From the NCBI GenBank assembly GCA_014652975.1, contig BMZV01000002.1, positions 492,561-556,560 on the forward strand: DNA of 64,000 nucleotides, read 5' to 3'. The notes under the pieces are model-generated. The model made no database searches. It saw only the letters and a list, made by a program, of their open reading frames with translations, and was not told the origin of the DNA. Shown here piece after piece: positions 33,911-43,581 of this stretch; position 1 is the first letter of the stretch; every line of letters begins with the position of its first letter. The DNA comes from Kocuria marina. GTDB taxonomy: Bacteria; Actinomycetota; Actinomycetes; Actinomycetales; Micrococcaceae. A program made the position numbers and the translations under genes.

Positions 33911-36900
33911 GCGTCGATCACCGCCACGGTCACGGACGGCTCGTCCGCTTCCAAGAGCTCGAGCTCGCGGGACAGGGTCTCGGACTGCACGAGCTCGCGG
34001 TTCGCGGCCACGGCGGCCACGGTCTGCGCGTCCGCGGCGACGTGGGTGCGGATCCGGTCCGAGACCTGCAGGTCCGCGTCCTTCCGGGCCTGCTGGATCG
34101 CACGGATCATGTCCCGCGCCACGCCCTCGGCGCGCAGTTCATCCGTCAGTTCGGTGTCCAGGACCAGGAACCCGCCGCCGGGCAGAACGGTCACGGCGCG
34201 CGCGGAGTCCGCCGCGGCGTCGTCGACGACCGTGACGAGTTCGTACTCGCCCTCCTGCAGGGGCACGGAGCCGGCGACGACGACGCCGTCCGCGGAGACC
34301 GACCAGTCACCGTTCTTGGTGGCCTTGATGACCTGCTGGACCTGCTTGCCCAGGCGCGGGCCCGCCGCGCGGGCGTTGACCTTCAACTCCTGGGAGATAC
34401 CGTGGTCCGCGGCGCTGACCTGCTCCGAGTCCTCGAGCGTGACGGACCTGAGGTTCAACTCATCGGCGATGATCTCCTGGAACGTGCCCTCTAGGGCATG
34501 CGCCCCGGGCACGGCCACGGTCATGCCCGCGAGCGGTTGCCGCACGCGCAGGTTGTGGGTCTTGCGCAGACCGGACCCGGCCGAGCAGATGGCGCGCGTG
34601 CGCTCCATGGCCGTGAGTAGGGCCTCGTCCCGCGGGAACAGGGAGGCATCCGGCCAGTCGGTCAGGTGCACGGAGCGCCCACCCGTAAGACCGCGCCAGA
34701 TCTCCTCCGTGACGAGCGGCAGCAGCGGGGCGGCCACGCGGCACACCGTCTCGAGGCACGTGTACAGCACGTCGAAGGCCTGGGTGTCCTCCTCGAAGAA
34801 CCGCTCGCGGGAACGGCGCACGTACCAGTTGGTGAGGGTGTCCATGTAGGAGCGCAACCGCTCGGCACCGGCCCAGATGTCGTAGTCGTCGAACAACCGC
34901 TTGACGTCCGTGACGAGCGCGCCGGTCTCCGCGAGGATGTAGCGGTCCATCACGTGATCGGCGTCGTGGCGCAACTGGGCGTCGTAGCCCGCTCCCCCGT
35001 TCGCGGCGTTCGTGTACAGACCGAAGAAGTGGTACACGTTCCACAGCGGCAACATCATCTGGCGCACGCCGTCGCGGATGCCCTGCTCGGTGACGATCAG
35101 GTTGCCGCCGCGCAGGATGGGCGAGGACATCAGGAACCAGCGCATGGCGTCCGAACCGTCCCGGTCCAGGACCTCGTTGACGTCCGGGTAGTTCTGCAGC
35201 GACTTGGACATCTTCTGCCCGTCCGAACCCAGCACAATCCCGTGGGAGATCACGTTGCGGAACGCGGGGCGGTCGAACAGCGCGGTGGCCAGGATGTGCA
35301 GCGTGTAGAACCAGCCGCGGGTCTGACCGATGTACTCCACGATGAAGTCACCCGGGTTGTGGGTCTCGAACCACTCCCGGTTCTCCATGGGGTAGTGCAC
35401 CTGGGCGTACGGCATGGACCCGGAGTCGAACCACACGTCCAGCACCTCGGGCACGCGGCGCATCACGGACTCGCCCGTGGGGTCGTCCGGGTTGGGCCGG
35501 GTCAGGTCGTCGATCCACGGCCGGTGCAGGTCCACCTCGCCCTGGGCGTTGCGCGGAAGTCGGCCGAAGTCCCGCTCCAGCTCCGCGAGGGAACCGTAGA
35601 CGTCCCGGCGCGGGTAATGGGGGTCGCTCGATTCCCACACCGGGATGGGTGAACCCCAGTAGCGATTGCGAGAGATGGACCAGTCACGGGCGTTCTCGAG
35701 CCACTTGCCGAACTGGCCGTCCTTGACGTTATCGGGGATCCAGTTGATCTGCTGGTTCAGCTCGACCATCCGGTCCTTGAACGCGGTCACGCTCACGAAC
35801 CACGAGGACACCGCGCGGTAGATCAGGGGGTTACGGCAGCGCCAGCAGTGCGGGTACGAGTGCTCGTAGGAGGCCTCCCGCAGCAGCGCGCCGCGGGCTC
35901 GGAGGTCCCGGACCACGGTGCGGGCCACGTCCTTGTCGAACACGTTGTGCCCGGCGAGTTCCCCGAGCGGCGCGCCCTGCGCGAGGGACTCGTCCGTGAA
36001 GAAATCGTAGAACCGTCCGCTCTCGTCCACGGAGAGCACCACGGGGATGTCGTGGGCGGCGCACACCATCTGGTCGTCCTCGCCGTATGCGGGGGCCTGG
36101 TGCACGATGCCCGTGCCGTCCGTGGTGGACACGTACTCGGCCACGAGGATCTGCCACGCGTTCTGCGTCCCGAAGCGCTCGGCGTCCGTGAAGTAGTCCC
36201 ACAGCGGCCGATACCGGATTCCGCCCAGCTGCTCGCCCGTGTAGTGGGCGGTGACGGCGTCCGCGACGGCCGCGGCGTCGTCGTACCCGAACTCCTTGGC
36301 GTACCCGCCCGCGAGCTCCGCGGCCACGAGGAAGCGGCGCCCGGCCAGGTCGCCGGCACCGGGGACCAGGACGTAGTCGATGTGCGGACCGACCGCGAGC
36401 GCCTCGTTGGTGGGCAGGGTCCAGGGGGTCGTGGTCCAGGCGATGGCCTCCGCGCCGGCGAGTTCGGCGGCCACGGCGGGATCGGTGGCCCACGAGGTGT
36501 CCTCGGAGAGCGTGAACGCCACGGTCACGGAGGGGTCCTGGCGGTTCTTGTAGACGTCGTCGTCCATGCGCAACTCGTGGTTGGACAGGGGCGTCTCGTC
36601 GTTCCAGCAGTACGGCAGCACGCGGTAGCCGGAGTAGACTAGACCCTTGTCATCCAGGGCCTTGAACGCGCTGATCACGGACTCCATGTAGTCCACGTTC
36701 AGGGTCTTGTAGTCGTTGTCGAAGTCCACCCAGCGGGCCTGGCGGGTCACGTAGTCCTGCCACTCGGACGCGTACTTCAACACGGAGGCGCGGCAGGCGT
36801 CGTTGAACTTGTCGATGCCCATGGCCTCGATGTCCTGCTTGTCGGTCATCCCGAGCTGCTTCATGGCCTCGAGTTCGGCCGGCAGTCCGTGGGTGTCCCA

Positions 36901-37206
36901 CCCGAAGCGACGCTCCACGCGCCGGCCCTGCTGCGTCTGGTAGCGGGCCACGAGGTCCTTGACGTAGCCGGTCAGCAGGTGGCCGTAGTGGGGCAGGCCG
37001 TTGGCGAAGGGCGGGCCGTCGTAGAACACGAACTCGTTGGACCCGTGGTCCCCGCGGTCGCGCTGGTCGATGCTCGCCTGGAAGGTGTGGTCCTGTTTCC
37101 AGTAATCCAAGACGCGCTCCTCGACCGCGGGGAAACGCGGCGCGGAGGGCACCCCGTGTGCGCTGGGGTCGGTGCTCGCCTTGGGATACACGAAGGATTC
37201 GGTCAC
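33907..37206 (-). CDS. ileS: Isoleucyl-tRNA synthetase
   Basis: Protein of 1099 residues from a GTG at 37206. Class I synthetase with the HIGH signature as PHYGH (residues 72-76) and KMSKS at 665-669. The editing domain lies between ([38 protein letters not shown]). The anticodon-binding region and a C-terminal domain follow; the length and DUF-like C-terminal part fit the eukaryote-like class of IleRS that many actinobacteria use. Expression is controlled by the T-box in its leader. The stop overlaps folC. Confidence 0.97.
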   Translation of the reverse strand: MTESFVYPKASTDPSAHGVPSAPRFPAVEERVLDYWKQDHTFQASIDQRDRGDHGSNEFVFYDGPPFANGLPHYGHLLTGYVKDLVARYQTQQGRRVERRFGWDTHGLPAELEAMKQLGMTDKQDIEAMGIDKFNDACRASVLKYASEWQDYVTRQARWVDFDNDYKTLNVDYMESVISAFKALDDKGLVYSGYRVLPYCWNDETPLSNHELRMDDDVYKNRQDPSVTVAFTLSEDTSWATDPAVAAELAGAEAIAWTTTPWTLPTNEALAVGPHIDYVLVPGAGDLAGRRFLVAAELAGGYAKEFGYDDAAAVADAVTAHYTGEQLGGIRYRPLWDYFTDAERFGTQNAWQILVAEYVSTTDGTGIVHQAPAYGEDDQMVCAAHDIPVVLSVDESGRFYDFFTDESLAQGAPLGELAGHNVFDKDVARTVVRDLRARGALLREASYEHSYPHCWRCRNPLIYRAVSSWFVSVTAFKDRMVELNQQINWIPDNVKDGQFGKWLENARDWSISRNRYWGSPIPVWESSDPHYPRRDVYGSLAELERDFGRLPRNAQGEVDLHRPWIDDLTRPNPDDPTGESVMRRVPEVLDVWFDSGSMPYAQVHYPMENREWFETHNPGDFIVEYIGQTRGWFYTLHILATALFDRPAFRNVISHGIVLGSDGQKMSKSLQNYPDVNEVLDRDGSDAMRWFLMSSPILRGGNLIVTEQGIRDGVRQMMLPLWNVYHFFGLYTNAANGGAGYDAQLRHDADHVMDRYILAETGALVTDVKRLFDDYDIWAGAERLRSYMDTLTNWYVRRSRERFFEEDTQAFDVLYTCLETVCRVAAPLLPLVTEEIWRGLTGGRSVHLTDWPDASLFPRDEALLTAMERTRAICSAGSGLRKTHNLRVRQPLAGMTVAVPGAHALEGTFQEIIADELNLRSVTLEDSEQVSAADHGISQELKVNARAAGPRLGKQVQQVIKATKNGDWSVSADGVVVAGSVPLQEGEYELVTVVDDAAADSARAVTVLPGGGFLVLDTELTDELRAEGVARDMIRAIQQARKDADLQVSDRIRTHVAADAQTVAAVAANRELVQSETLSRELELLEADEPSVTVAVIDA

Positions 37207-37440
37207 GGTGCTCCATCCTGAGGGGTGTGTGGTTCAGGATGCGAGGACGCTCGGGCGCGCGGGGCGCCGGTGGCGCGGTACCACCTCGCTTACCCGCGGT
37301 GGCATCGGCACAGCCGACGACGCCGCGAGTCGCTCGTTGGGGGCTGTCACGGGCCCGAGTCGTCCGGTTCTACTGGGGCGCGGTGCCTGTTCTTCCGGAA
37401 GGGCTCCCCGGTGATGGCCGGATCGACACCCGTGCGCGCA
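37207..37440 (-). promoter_or_regulatory. ileS T-box riboswitch, translational type
   Basis: The minus strand holds the T-box core AGGTGGTACCGCG (37286-37274), whose bulge binds the tRNA 3' end. Farther upstream GATCCGGCCATCACCGGGG includes the Ile codon ATC (37415-37413), the likely specifier in a short stem I typical of actinobacterial ileS leaders. Close to the gene ATCCTGA (37221-37215 complement side) and TCAGGAT form a hairpin that contains the ribosome-binding site TCAGGATGGAG. So uncharged tRNA-Ile should expose the site and raise translation. Confidence 0.88.
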
Positions 37441-37475
37441 GGGCGCACCCCGCCATAATACCCCGACGGGAGGGA

Positions 37476-37765
37476 CTACTCGCCCTGCTCGCCGCCGCCC
37501 TGTTCGTCTCTCCCGGACACCACCACCAGGACCCGGCCGTCCTGCACGCGCACCGGGTGGACGGGCAGCGTGTACTCCGCGCCGGACACGCACCGCCCGG
37601 TCGCGAGGTCGTAGGTCTCCTTGTACAGGGGTGAGGCGACCGTGTGGTACTGCCCCGTGCGCCCGATGATCCCCCGGGCCATCACGAGCGCCCGGGAGCG
37701 GGGGTCCCTGTGGTCGGTCGCGAACACGAGGTCGTCATTGGTGCGGAACACCGCTCGCTCGACGG
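37476..37765 (-). pseudogene. Remnant of nitrite reductase small subunit (NirD)
   Basis: The frame reads ERAVFRTNDDLVFATDHRDP, MARGIIGRTGQYHTVASPLY and KETYDLATGRCVSG, the C-terminal two thirds of NirD, the Rieske-like subunit of assimilatory NADH nitrite reductase. The first 25-30 residues are absent and no proper start or ribosome-binding site remains. The homology begins a few bases from where the nirB remnant begins on the other strand, so the two fragments are joined head to head. Confidence 0.7.
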
Positions 37766-37768
37766 CGG

Positions 37769-38338
37769 CCGCGGGACCCTGCAGGACACCAACGACCGCA
37801 CCATGGCCAACAGGCAGAAGGACGGCACCTACTCCGTGATCCCCCGCATCCCCGGGGGCGAGATCACTCCCGAGAAGCTGGGCGTGCTGGCCCGGGTGGG
37901 TCAGGAGTACGGGCTGTACACCAGGATTACGGGTGCCCAGCGCATCGGGCTCTACGGGGCCCGCCTGGAGCAGCTGCCGACGATCTGGAAGAAACTCGTG
38001 GACGCCGGATTCGAGTCCGGTTCCGCGTACGGCAAGGCGCTGCGCAATGTGAAGTCGTGCATCGGCAGTTCGTGGTGCCGCTTCGGTGTGCAGGACTCGG
38101 TGGCGCTCGCCGTGGACCTGGAGAACCGCTACCGCGGGCTGCGCTCACCCCACAAGTTCAAGTTCGGGGTCTCGGGCTGCAGCCGCGAGTGCGCCGGAGG
38201 ACGTGGACGCGCGCATGTACGTGCTCGAACGCGAACAGATCCGCCGGCCACCCCCGAGGAGATCGCCCGGTCCGAGGTCGGTGAGGAGCACAAGGTGGTG
38301 GTGTCCGGGGCGAAGATCCCGGTGGGTCAGCCCTCCTG
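37769..38338 (+). pseudogene. Remnant of nitrite reductase large subunit (NirB)
   Basis: The plus strand reads GTLQDTNDRTMANRQKDGTY, EYGLYTRITGAQRIGLYGAR, VKSCIGSSWCRFGVQDSVAL and FGVSGCSRECA, about 140 residues of the siroheme/iron-sulphur domain with two Cys of the cluster motif. The NADH and FAD domains in front and the rest of the sulphite-reductase fold behind are missing. After 38195 the frame shifts and the remaining sequence (EEIARSEVGEEHKVVVSGAK) was not identified. Neighbouring nirD remains run the opposite way, so the old nirBD operon was broken by inversion and deletion. Confidence 0.75.
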
Positions 38339-39433
38339 AGCCGACTCCTGGGGGCCGGGGGTCGCGCATGACTTCTGCGCGAGCGCCGCGACCCGGCCCA
38401 CCACGATCACCGCGGGAGCAGTGACCTCGCGCTCGCGGGCCACGCAGGCGATTGTGTCCAGCTGCGCCACGGTCGTGCGCTGGGTTGGGGTCCAGCCCCG
38501 CTCCACGACCGCGACCGGGGTGTCTGCGGGGTAGCCCGCGGCCATGAGCAGCTCGGCGTTATGTTCGAGACCCCGCACGCCCATCATGAGGATCAGGGTG
38601 TGCCCGTCCCGGTACGGCACGTGACGCAATTGCTGGTGCGCGGTGATGACGGTGAACCCGTGGGTCATGTCCCGGTGGGTCACGGGGATCCCCGCCGCGG
38701 CGGGGACGGAGATCGCCGAGGTCACACCCGGCACCACCTGGGTGGCCACACCGTGGGCCCGGCAGAACTCGACTTCCTCGCCACCGCGGCCGAACACGTA
38801 CGGGTCCCCACCCTTGAGCCGCACGACCCGCAGTCCGAGTTTCGCCTGCTCCACGAGGGTCTCGTTGATCCGGTCCTGCGTGTACTTGTGGTACCCGGCG
38901 CGCTTGCCCACGTCGATGATGCGGGCGTGCCGGGCGAGCTCTGGTAGGAGGTCCGTGGGGCCGAGCCGGTCCGCGACGATCACGTCCGCGTCCGCCAACA
39001 GTTGCCGTCCGCGCACCGTGAGCAGTCCGGGGTCGCCGGGTCCTCCGCCCACCAGCGCCACTGTCCCGGGTTCCTGAGTGACCGGTGCCCGAGTGTCGGC
39101 TGCGCGATCGGGCCTGGGCGCGGCGTCGTCCGCGACGCACAGGACCCGACGCTCTTCCGCCGCGAGCGCCACCCGCTCCCGTTCCCCGGAGTCCGAGACG
39201 TGGAGGAAGACGAGCCACGCGCCGCCGAGGTCGTCGGGGCGGAACGCGCGCTCGTGCCACGTGAGACCGGGTGAGCTCGTGAGGTCCCGCAACGTGTCAT
39301 GCAGATCAGGTGCCACGAGGTCCACGAGGGCGCCCTCGGCGAGCAAGGACCGCGTCCGACGCGCGGCGTCCGGTCCCCCACCGACCACTAGCACGGCGCG
39401 TCCGGCGAGGTTCAGCCCCAGGGGGTAGGTCAT
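38327..39433 (-). CDS. cysG: Uroporphyrinogen-III C-methyltransferase with a shortened CysG-type dehydrogenase half
   Basis: Protein of 368 residues. Residues 1-100 are the NAD-binding start of precorrin-2 dehydrogenase (RAVLVVGGGPDAARRTRSLL, GAWLVFLHVSD), but the second half of that domain is largely missing compared with usual CysG-like proteins. Residues 122-360 are a complete SUMT: TVALVGGGPGDPGLLTVRGR, RLKGGDPYVFGRGGEE, VVPGVTSAISVPAAAGIPVT, HRD, and PVAVVERGWTPTQRTT. SUMT makes precorrin-2 for siroheme or cobalamin. Next to ruined nitrite reductase genes, the truncation suggests relaxed selection; SUMT activity may persist. Confidence 0.85.
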   Translation of the reverse strand: MTYPLGLNLAGRAVLVVGGGPDAARRTRSLLAEGALVDLVAPDLHDTLRDLTSSPGLTWHERAFRPDDLGGAWLVFLHVSDSGERERVALAAEERRVLCVADDAAPRPDRAADTRAPVTQEPGTVALVGGGPGDPGLLTVRGRQLLADADVIVADRLGPTDLLPELARHARIIDVGKRAGYHKYTQDRINETLVEQAKLGLRVVRLKGGDPYVFGRGGEEVEFCRAHGVATQVVPGVTSAISVPAAAGIPVTHRDMTHGFTVITAHQQLRHVPYRDGHTLILMMGVRGLEHNAELLMAAGYPADTPVAVVERGWTPTQRTTVAQLDTIACVAREREVTAPAVIVVGRVAALAQKSCATPGPQESAQEG

Positions 39434-39522
39434 GGTCGGGAGCTCTCCTCGGGTGCGGGCGGATCATCGCCATGCTACGCCGCGGGCCGCCTCTACTGAC
39501 CTCGGACGTCACATCCGCGGGG

Positions 39523-40554
39523 TCACTCCGTGGCCGCTCCCTGTTTCCAGTAGCCCATGAACGAGATGTCCGTCTTGGGCACTCCCCCGCTCACGCACAT
39601 CCGGCGCAGCGACTTGACCGTGGCGGATTCCGCCGCGAAGAACCAGTAGGTACCGCGGCCCTCCGGGCGGGCGACGTCCCATACGAAGTCCGCCTCCTCC
39701 GACGGGGCGGCCTCGGGCTCGCCGTGACCGACCTCCCAGTAGCGGCGGGCGCGCTCGGACAACCGGTGCCACAGCCATAGCTCCAGGTCTAGTCCGCGCG
39801 GGCGTCCCCGCCGGGGCAGCCACGTCCAGTGCAGTTCGGTGCCGCCGCGCAGCGTCACGGTCAGGGTGTGCCCGTCGGACGACGTCGCCCGGGCGAGGGC
39901 GCGCGGGCCGACCGCGGCCACGGCGTCGTCCTCGGAAGGGACCTCCACCGCGATCGTCACGCTGCGGGGCGGGGCGGAAGGGGCAGGCGCACCCACGTGC
40001 ACCCCCCGCTCGATGCCGTCGATGATCGCGGCGAGCGCGGGCAGGGCAGTCTCGTCCCCAGCGAGCACGACGTCCTGGTCCGCCGCACGCCGTTCGTCCC
40101 ACGCGGCCCACCAGGGGGACCCGCCCGAGGGCACGAGCAGCTGCACGTCCTGACCCTCGCGCACGGTGTCACCCCACGCGGCCCCGGGGCCCATCCCATG
40201 CTCGGGGTCGTCGTGGAGCACCACGTCGATGGCCAGCTCCGGGACCGTGTGCCCGGCCAGCTCCACCTCGGCCGCATCGCGCACCGTGTACGTGCGCAGC
40301 CAACCCCGGCGTTCGGGCGGGGCGGCCATGAACTCGCGTCGCCAACGGGTCATGTCGCTCACGTCCACCGCCACGGTGGCCCCGGGGGTGGGTGGGATCA
40401 GTACCTTGAGGTAGGCGTCCGTGCGGGGGCCCGGTCCCTGGTCACCCCACGGCATGATCCGCAATTCCTGCCCCGCCACACGTACGCGCACGAGGTGTTT
40501 GCTGAGCTTCGTGCGTCCCGTGACGGTGGCCGTCACACATGCGAGTTCCGTCAT
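39523..40554 (-). CDS. Siderophore-interacting protein (flavin-type ferric reductase)
   Basis: Protein of 343 residues from an ATG at 40554 behind AGGAGG. The N-terminal FAD-binding barrel has the RTYTVRD motif (WLRTYTVRDAAEVEL), DVVLHDDPEHGMGPGAAWGD, and the C-terminal SIP domain has LLAGDETALPALAAII and GTYWFFAAESATVKSLRR, ending GYWKQG. SIPs reduce ferric siderophores in the cytosol to release iron. It overlaps the ATPase gene start of the operon, completing the uptake set. Confidence 0.93.
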   Translation of the reverse strand: MTELACVTATVTGRTKLSKHLVRVRVAGQELRIMPWGDQGPGPRTDAYLKVLIPPTPGATVAVDVSDMTRWRREFMAAPPERRGWLRTYTVRDAAEVELAGHTVPELAIDVVLHDDPEHGMGPGAAWGDTVREGQDVQLLVPSGGSPWWAAWDERRAADQDVVLAGDETALPALAAIIDGIERGVHVGAPAPSAPPRSVTIAVEVPSEDDAVAAVGPRALARATSSDGHTLTVTLRGGTELHWTWLPRRGRPRGLDLELWLWHRLSERARRYWEVGHGEPEAAPSEEADFVWDVARPEGRGTYWFFAAESATVKSLRRMCVSGGVPKTDISFMGYWKQGAATE

Positions 40555-41432
40555 GGCAGTACCTCCTCGGGTGATCTTGGAGTGTTCGCCGGTCCCGTCC
40601 ACGGGATCACGAGCCGGGCGTCCGTGGGGGCGTCGTGGAGCACCCGCGCGGACATGTCGAAGACGTCGCTGACCACCTCATCGGTCATGACCTGCTCGGC
40701 CGAACCGGTCGCGGCGACCGCCCCGTCCTTGAGTGCCACGAGCACGTCCGCGTACCGCGCCGCGAGCGAGAGTTCATGCAGCACCATGACCAGGGTGATC
40801 CCTCGGGAGCGCTGCAGTGCCGTGAGGATGTCCAGGATCTCGGCCTGGCGCGCGATGTCCAGATACGTCGTGGGTTCGTCGAGCAACAACACGTCCGTGT
40901 GCTGCGCGAGCGCGAGGGCGATCCACACGCGTTGACGTTGACCGCCGGACAAGTCCCCCACGTGGCGTTCGAGCAGCTCCCCCAACCCGGTGAGTTCGAC
41001 CGCTTCCGCCACGGCGTCGTCGTCCTGGGCACGCCACCGTCCGAAGGCGCCACGGTACGGGTGCCGTCCGCGCGCCACGAGCTCCTGCACGGTCACGCCC
41101 TCGGGTGCCACGGGGTCCTGTGGGAGGAAACCCACGGTGCGCGCGAACCGGGTGCGGTGCCACCGACTCACGTCCGCCCCGCCCACGAGGATCTCTCCGG
41201 CGGACGGGGTGAGCTGGCGCGCGCACGCCTTGAGCAGCGTGGACTTCCCGCAACCATTGGCCCCCACGAGAGCGGTCACGGCCCCCGCGGGGAACGTCAC
41301 GTTCACGTCCCGCAGCACCGGCGTCTCGCCGTAGCCCACGGTCAGCCCACGCACCGCGAGCTCGGACGACGACGCCGCGTCCTCGCCTTGCTCGGTCCCC
41401 CCGGCCCGGTTCGGATCGGTCATGGACGTCAT
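40551..41432 (-). CDS. Ferric siderophore ABC transporter, ATP-binding protein
   Basis: Protein of 293 residues of the FepC/FhuC group. Walker A is LVGANGCGKSTLLKA, the Q-loop is in VGFLPQDPVAPEGVTVQELV, the signature is DLSGGQRQRVWIALALAQ, Walker B is VLLLDEPTTYLD and the switch His is in VLHELSLAARY. It energises the two FecCD permeases encoded upstream, with which it overlaps by 4 bases (41429-41432). An in-frame ATG at 41423 is an alternative start. Confidence 0.95.
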   Translation of the reverse strand: MTSMTDPNRAGGTEQGEDAASSSELAVRGLTVGYGETPVLRDVNVTFPAGAVTALVGANGCGKSTLLKACARQLTPSAGEILVGGADVSRWHRTRFARTVGFLPQDPVAPEGVTVQELVARGRHPYRGAFGRWRAQDDDAVAEAVELTGLGELLERHVGDLSGGQRQRVWIALALAQHTDVLLLDEPTTYLDIARQAEILDILTALQRSRGITLVMVLHELSLAARYADVLVALKDGAVAATGSAEQVMTDEVVSDVFDMSARVLHDAPTDARLVIPWTGPANTPRSPEEVLP

Positions 41433-42499
41433 GCTTCCGCCTTTCCTCGCCCGATCAACAACCACAGCAGCACGGGCGCGCCGGCCGCCGCGGTGACCAC
41501 ACCCACGGGCAGGGCCAGCCCGGGGATCGTCTCCGCGGCCACGTAGTCTGAGACCACCATGAGCACCGCGCCCACGAGCGCGGCGTGCCGGGCGTGACCC
41601 GCACCGCCACCCAGCCCCCTCGCAATGGGTGCGGCCATGAACGACACGAACGCCACGGGCCCCACGGCGGAGGCCGCCACGGCCACGAGCACCACGGCGA
41701 GCCCGAGGGCCGCGAGCCGCGTGGCCCGCACGTGCACCCCGAGCCCGGCGGCCAGGGGATCCCCCGCGCCGAGCGTGTCCACCGCGGGCGCCAAAACCGC
41801 GCACACGGGCAGCAGGATCGCGAGGCAGATCCCCACCTGCGCGATGTCCACCCACCGGGCAGCGTTGAGTGAACCCGTGAGCCACTGCATCGCGTCCTGG
41901 GCCGCATAGATGTCCGCGCGGGTCAGCACCGCGTTGATCGCCGCGGCGGTCAGTGCTCCCGCCGCGACGCCGGTCAGCACGAGTTTGCCGATGTTGGCCC
42001 TCGTGCCCCCGGCGGCCAGGACCACCGCGACCATGAGGCCGAAACCACCCGCGAGGGAACTGAGTGTCACCGCGGCGCCAGAGAGCCCGCCCAGCGTGAT
42101 GGCCGCGACCGCGCCGAGCCCGGCCCCGGAGGAGACACCCATGATGTCCGGGGAGGCCAGGGGGTTGCGCAGCACGCGCTGGAACAGGTGACCGGCGATC
42201 CCGAAGGCGATCCCCGTGAGGATCCCGAGCACCGTGCGCGGCAGGGTGATGTCCCACACGATGTACGCGGCGGGGCCGGAGTAGTCGTGGGTGAGCACGG
42301 CGACCAGGTCGGGCACGGCCACGACATACTTGCCCAGTGCGATCCGCGCGAAGGAGGCGAGGACCAGGACAAGCACGAGCAGCGCCGTGACCCGGCGGGT
42401 GCGGCGTCGGGAGCGGGAGCGTCCCGCGCGCACGGTGGCCACGGTCGCGGGGGCGGGCAGCGACGTCGTCCTGGGAAAAGGGGAAACGGCGGGACTCAC
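41429..42499 (-). CDS. FecCD-family siderophore permease (second)
   Basis: Protein of 356 residues from a GTG at 42499 that overlaps the preceding permease stop. About nine membrane helices. Family motifs: TLPRTVLGILTGIAFGIAGH, FQRVLRNPLASPDIMGVSSG with the NPLAxPDxxG loop, WLTGSLNAARW, and VGPVAFVSFMAAPIARGLGG, where this group couples to the ATPase. It pairs with the permease at 42496-43575 to form a heterodimeric channel. Confidence 0.95.
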   Translation of the reverse strand: MSPAVSPFPRTTSLPAPATVATVRAGRSRSRRRTRRVTALLVLVLVLASFARIALGKYVVAVPDLVAVLTHDYSGPAAYIVWDITLPRTVLGILTGIAFGIAGHLFQRVLRNPLASPDIMGVSSGAGLGAVAAITLGGLSGAAVTLSSLAGGFGLMVAVVLAAGGTRANIGKLVLTGVAAGALTAAAINAVLTRADIYAAQDAMQWLTGSLNAARWVDIAQVGICLAILLPVCAVLAPAVDTLGAGDPLAAGLGVHVRATRLAALGLAVVLVAVAASAVGPVAFVSFMAAPIARGLGGGAGHARHAALVGAVLMVVSDYVAAETIPGLALPVGVVTAAAGAPVLLWLLIGRGKAEA

Positions 42500-43575
42500 G
42501 CGGCCACCACTCCCCTGCGTCGGATCACGACCACGAGCGCGGGGGCGCCGATCACCACGAGCGCGATCCCCACCTGGATCTCCCGGTCCGGGACGAGCAC
42601 GCGCGCCACGACGTCCGCGAGCAGGACGATGAACGGGCCCGCGAGCAGGCACGCCGGGACGATCCTGCGGTAGGAGATGCCCACCAGCGAACGCACCGCG
42701 TGGGGTACGAGCAGTCCGCAGAACACTAGCGGGCCCACGAGTGCGGTGGAGGTGCCCGAGAGCAGCACCACGGCCAGGCCCGCGAGGCCGCGCACGAGCG
42801 CCGGGTTCACCCCAAGTCCGCGACCCAGAGCTTCGCCCAGGGTCAGGGTGTCCAGGGAACGGGCCAGCGTCCACCCGAGCAGCAGGGCCACGAGAATCAC
42901 GGGGCTCGCGAGCACCAGGAACGTACCGTCCGGCCGGGTCAGTTCACCGACCTGCCAGCGCCGGAAAGTGTCGAACGTGGCCTGGTTGCTCAACAGCACC
43001 GCGCTCGTCAGCGCCGTGAGACCCGCGGAGACCGCCGCCCCCGTGAGGGCCAGGGTCACCGGACGCGCCCCGCCCCGGGCCGCGGAGGCCAGCGCGTACA
43101 CGGCGGCCACGGCCACGGCGGAGCCCAGCGCCGCGAGCCACAACTGGTGCGTGACGCCGGTCAGACCCAGGAACGCGCCGCCGGCCACGACCGCGAACGC
43201 GGCCCCGGCCGTCAGCCCCAGGATGCCCGGATCGCCCAGGGGGTTGCGCGTGGCACCCTGTAGCAGCGCCCCGGCCACGGCGAGCGCGGCCCCGGTGAGC
43301 AGGCCCGCCCCGGTGCGCCACACGCGGGACTCGACCACGGCGCCGTCGAGCGCGGGAACCCCGGGGACGGCCCCCGGGTCACCCGAGAACACGTGCGGGA
43401 CCACGTGCCACGTGACACCCAGCCCGATGGGCCGGGACCCGTACGAGATCGAGAGGAACACGGCCACGAGCAGCAGTGCCGCCATGGCGAGCCAGGACAT
43501 ACCCCGACCCCGCGTGCGCCCGCGCGGGGCGGACGGCGCGGCGCCGGGACGGGCGAACGTGGAACTGCCGGGCAC
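42496..43575 (-). CDS. FecCD-family siderophore permease (first)
   Basis: Protein of 359 residues from a GTG at 43575, six bases after the binding-protein stop. Motifs: RVWRTGAGLLTGAALAVAGA, LLQGATRNPLGDPGILGLTA, FRRWQVGELTRPD, and LVGPLVFCGLLVPHAVRSLV, the coupling loop. About nine membrane helices. Works as a partner of the second permease and the ATPase. Confidence 0.95.
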   Translation of the reverse strand: MPGSSTFARPGAAPSAPRGRTRGRGMSWLAMAALLLVAVFLSISYGSRPIGLGVTWHVVPHVFSGDPGAVPGVPALDGAVVESRVWRTGAGLLTGAALAVAGALLQGATRNPLGDPGILGLTAGAAFAVVAGGAFLGLTGVTHQLWLAALGSAVAVAAVYALASAARGGARPVTLALTGAAVSAGLTALTSAVLLSNQATFDTFRRWQVGELTRPDGTFLVLASPVILVALLLGWTLARSLDTLTLGEALGRGLGVNPALVRGLAGLAVVLLSGTSTALVGPLVFCGLLVPHAVRSLVGISYRRIVPACLLAGPFIVLLADVVARVLVPDREIQVGIALVVIGAPALVVVIRRRGVVAA

Positions 43576-43581
43576 GAAGGG

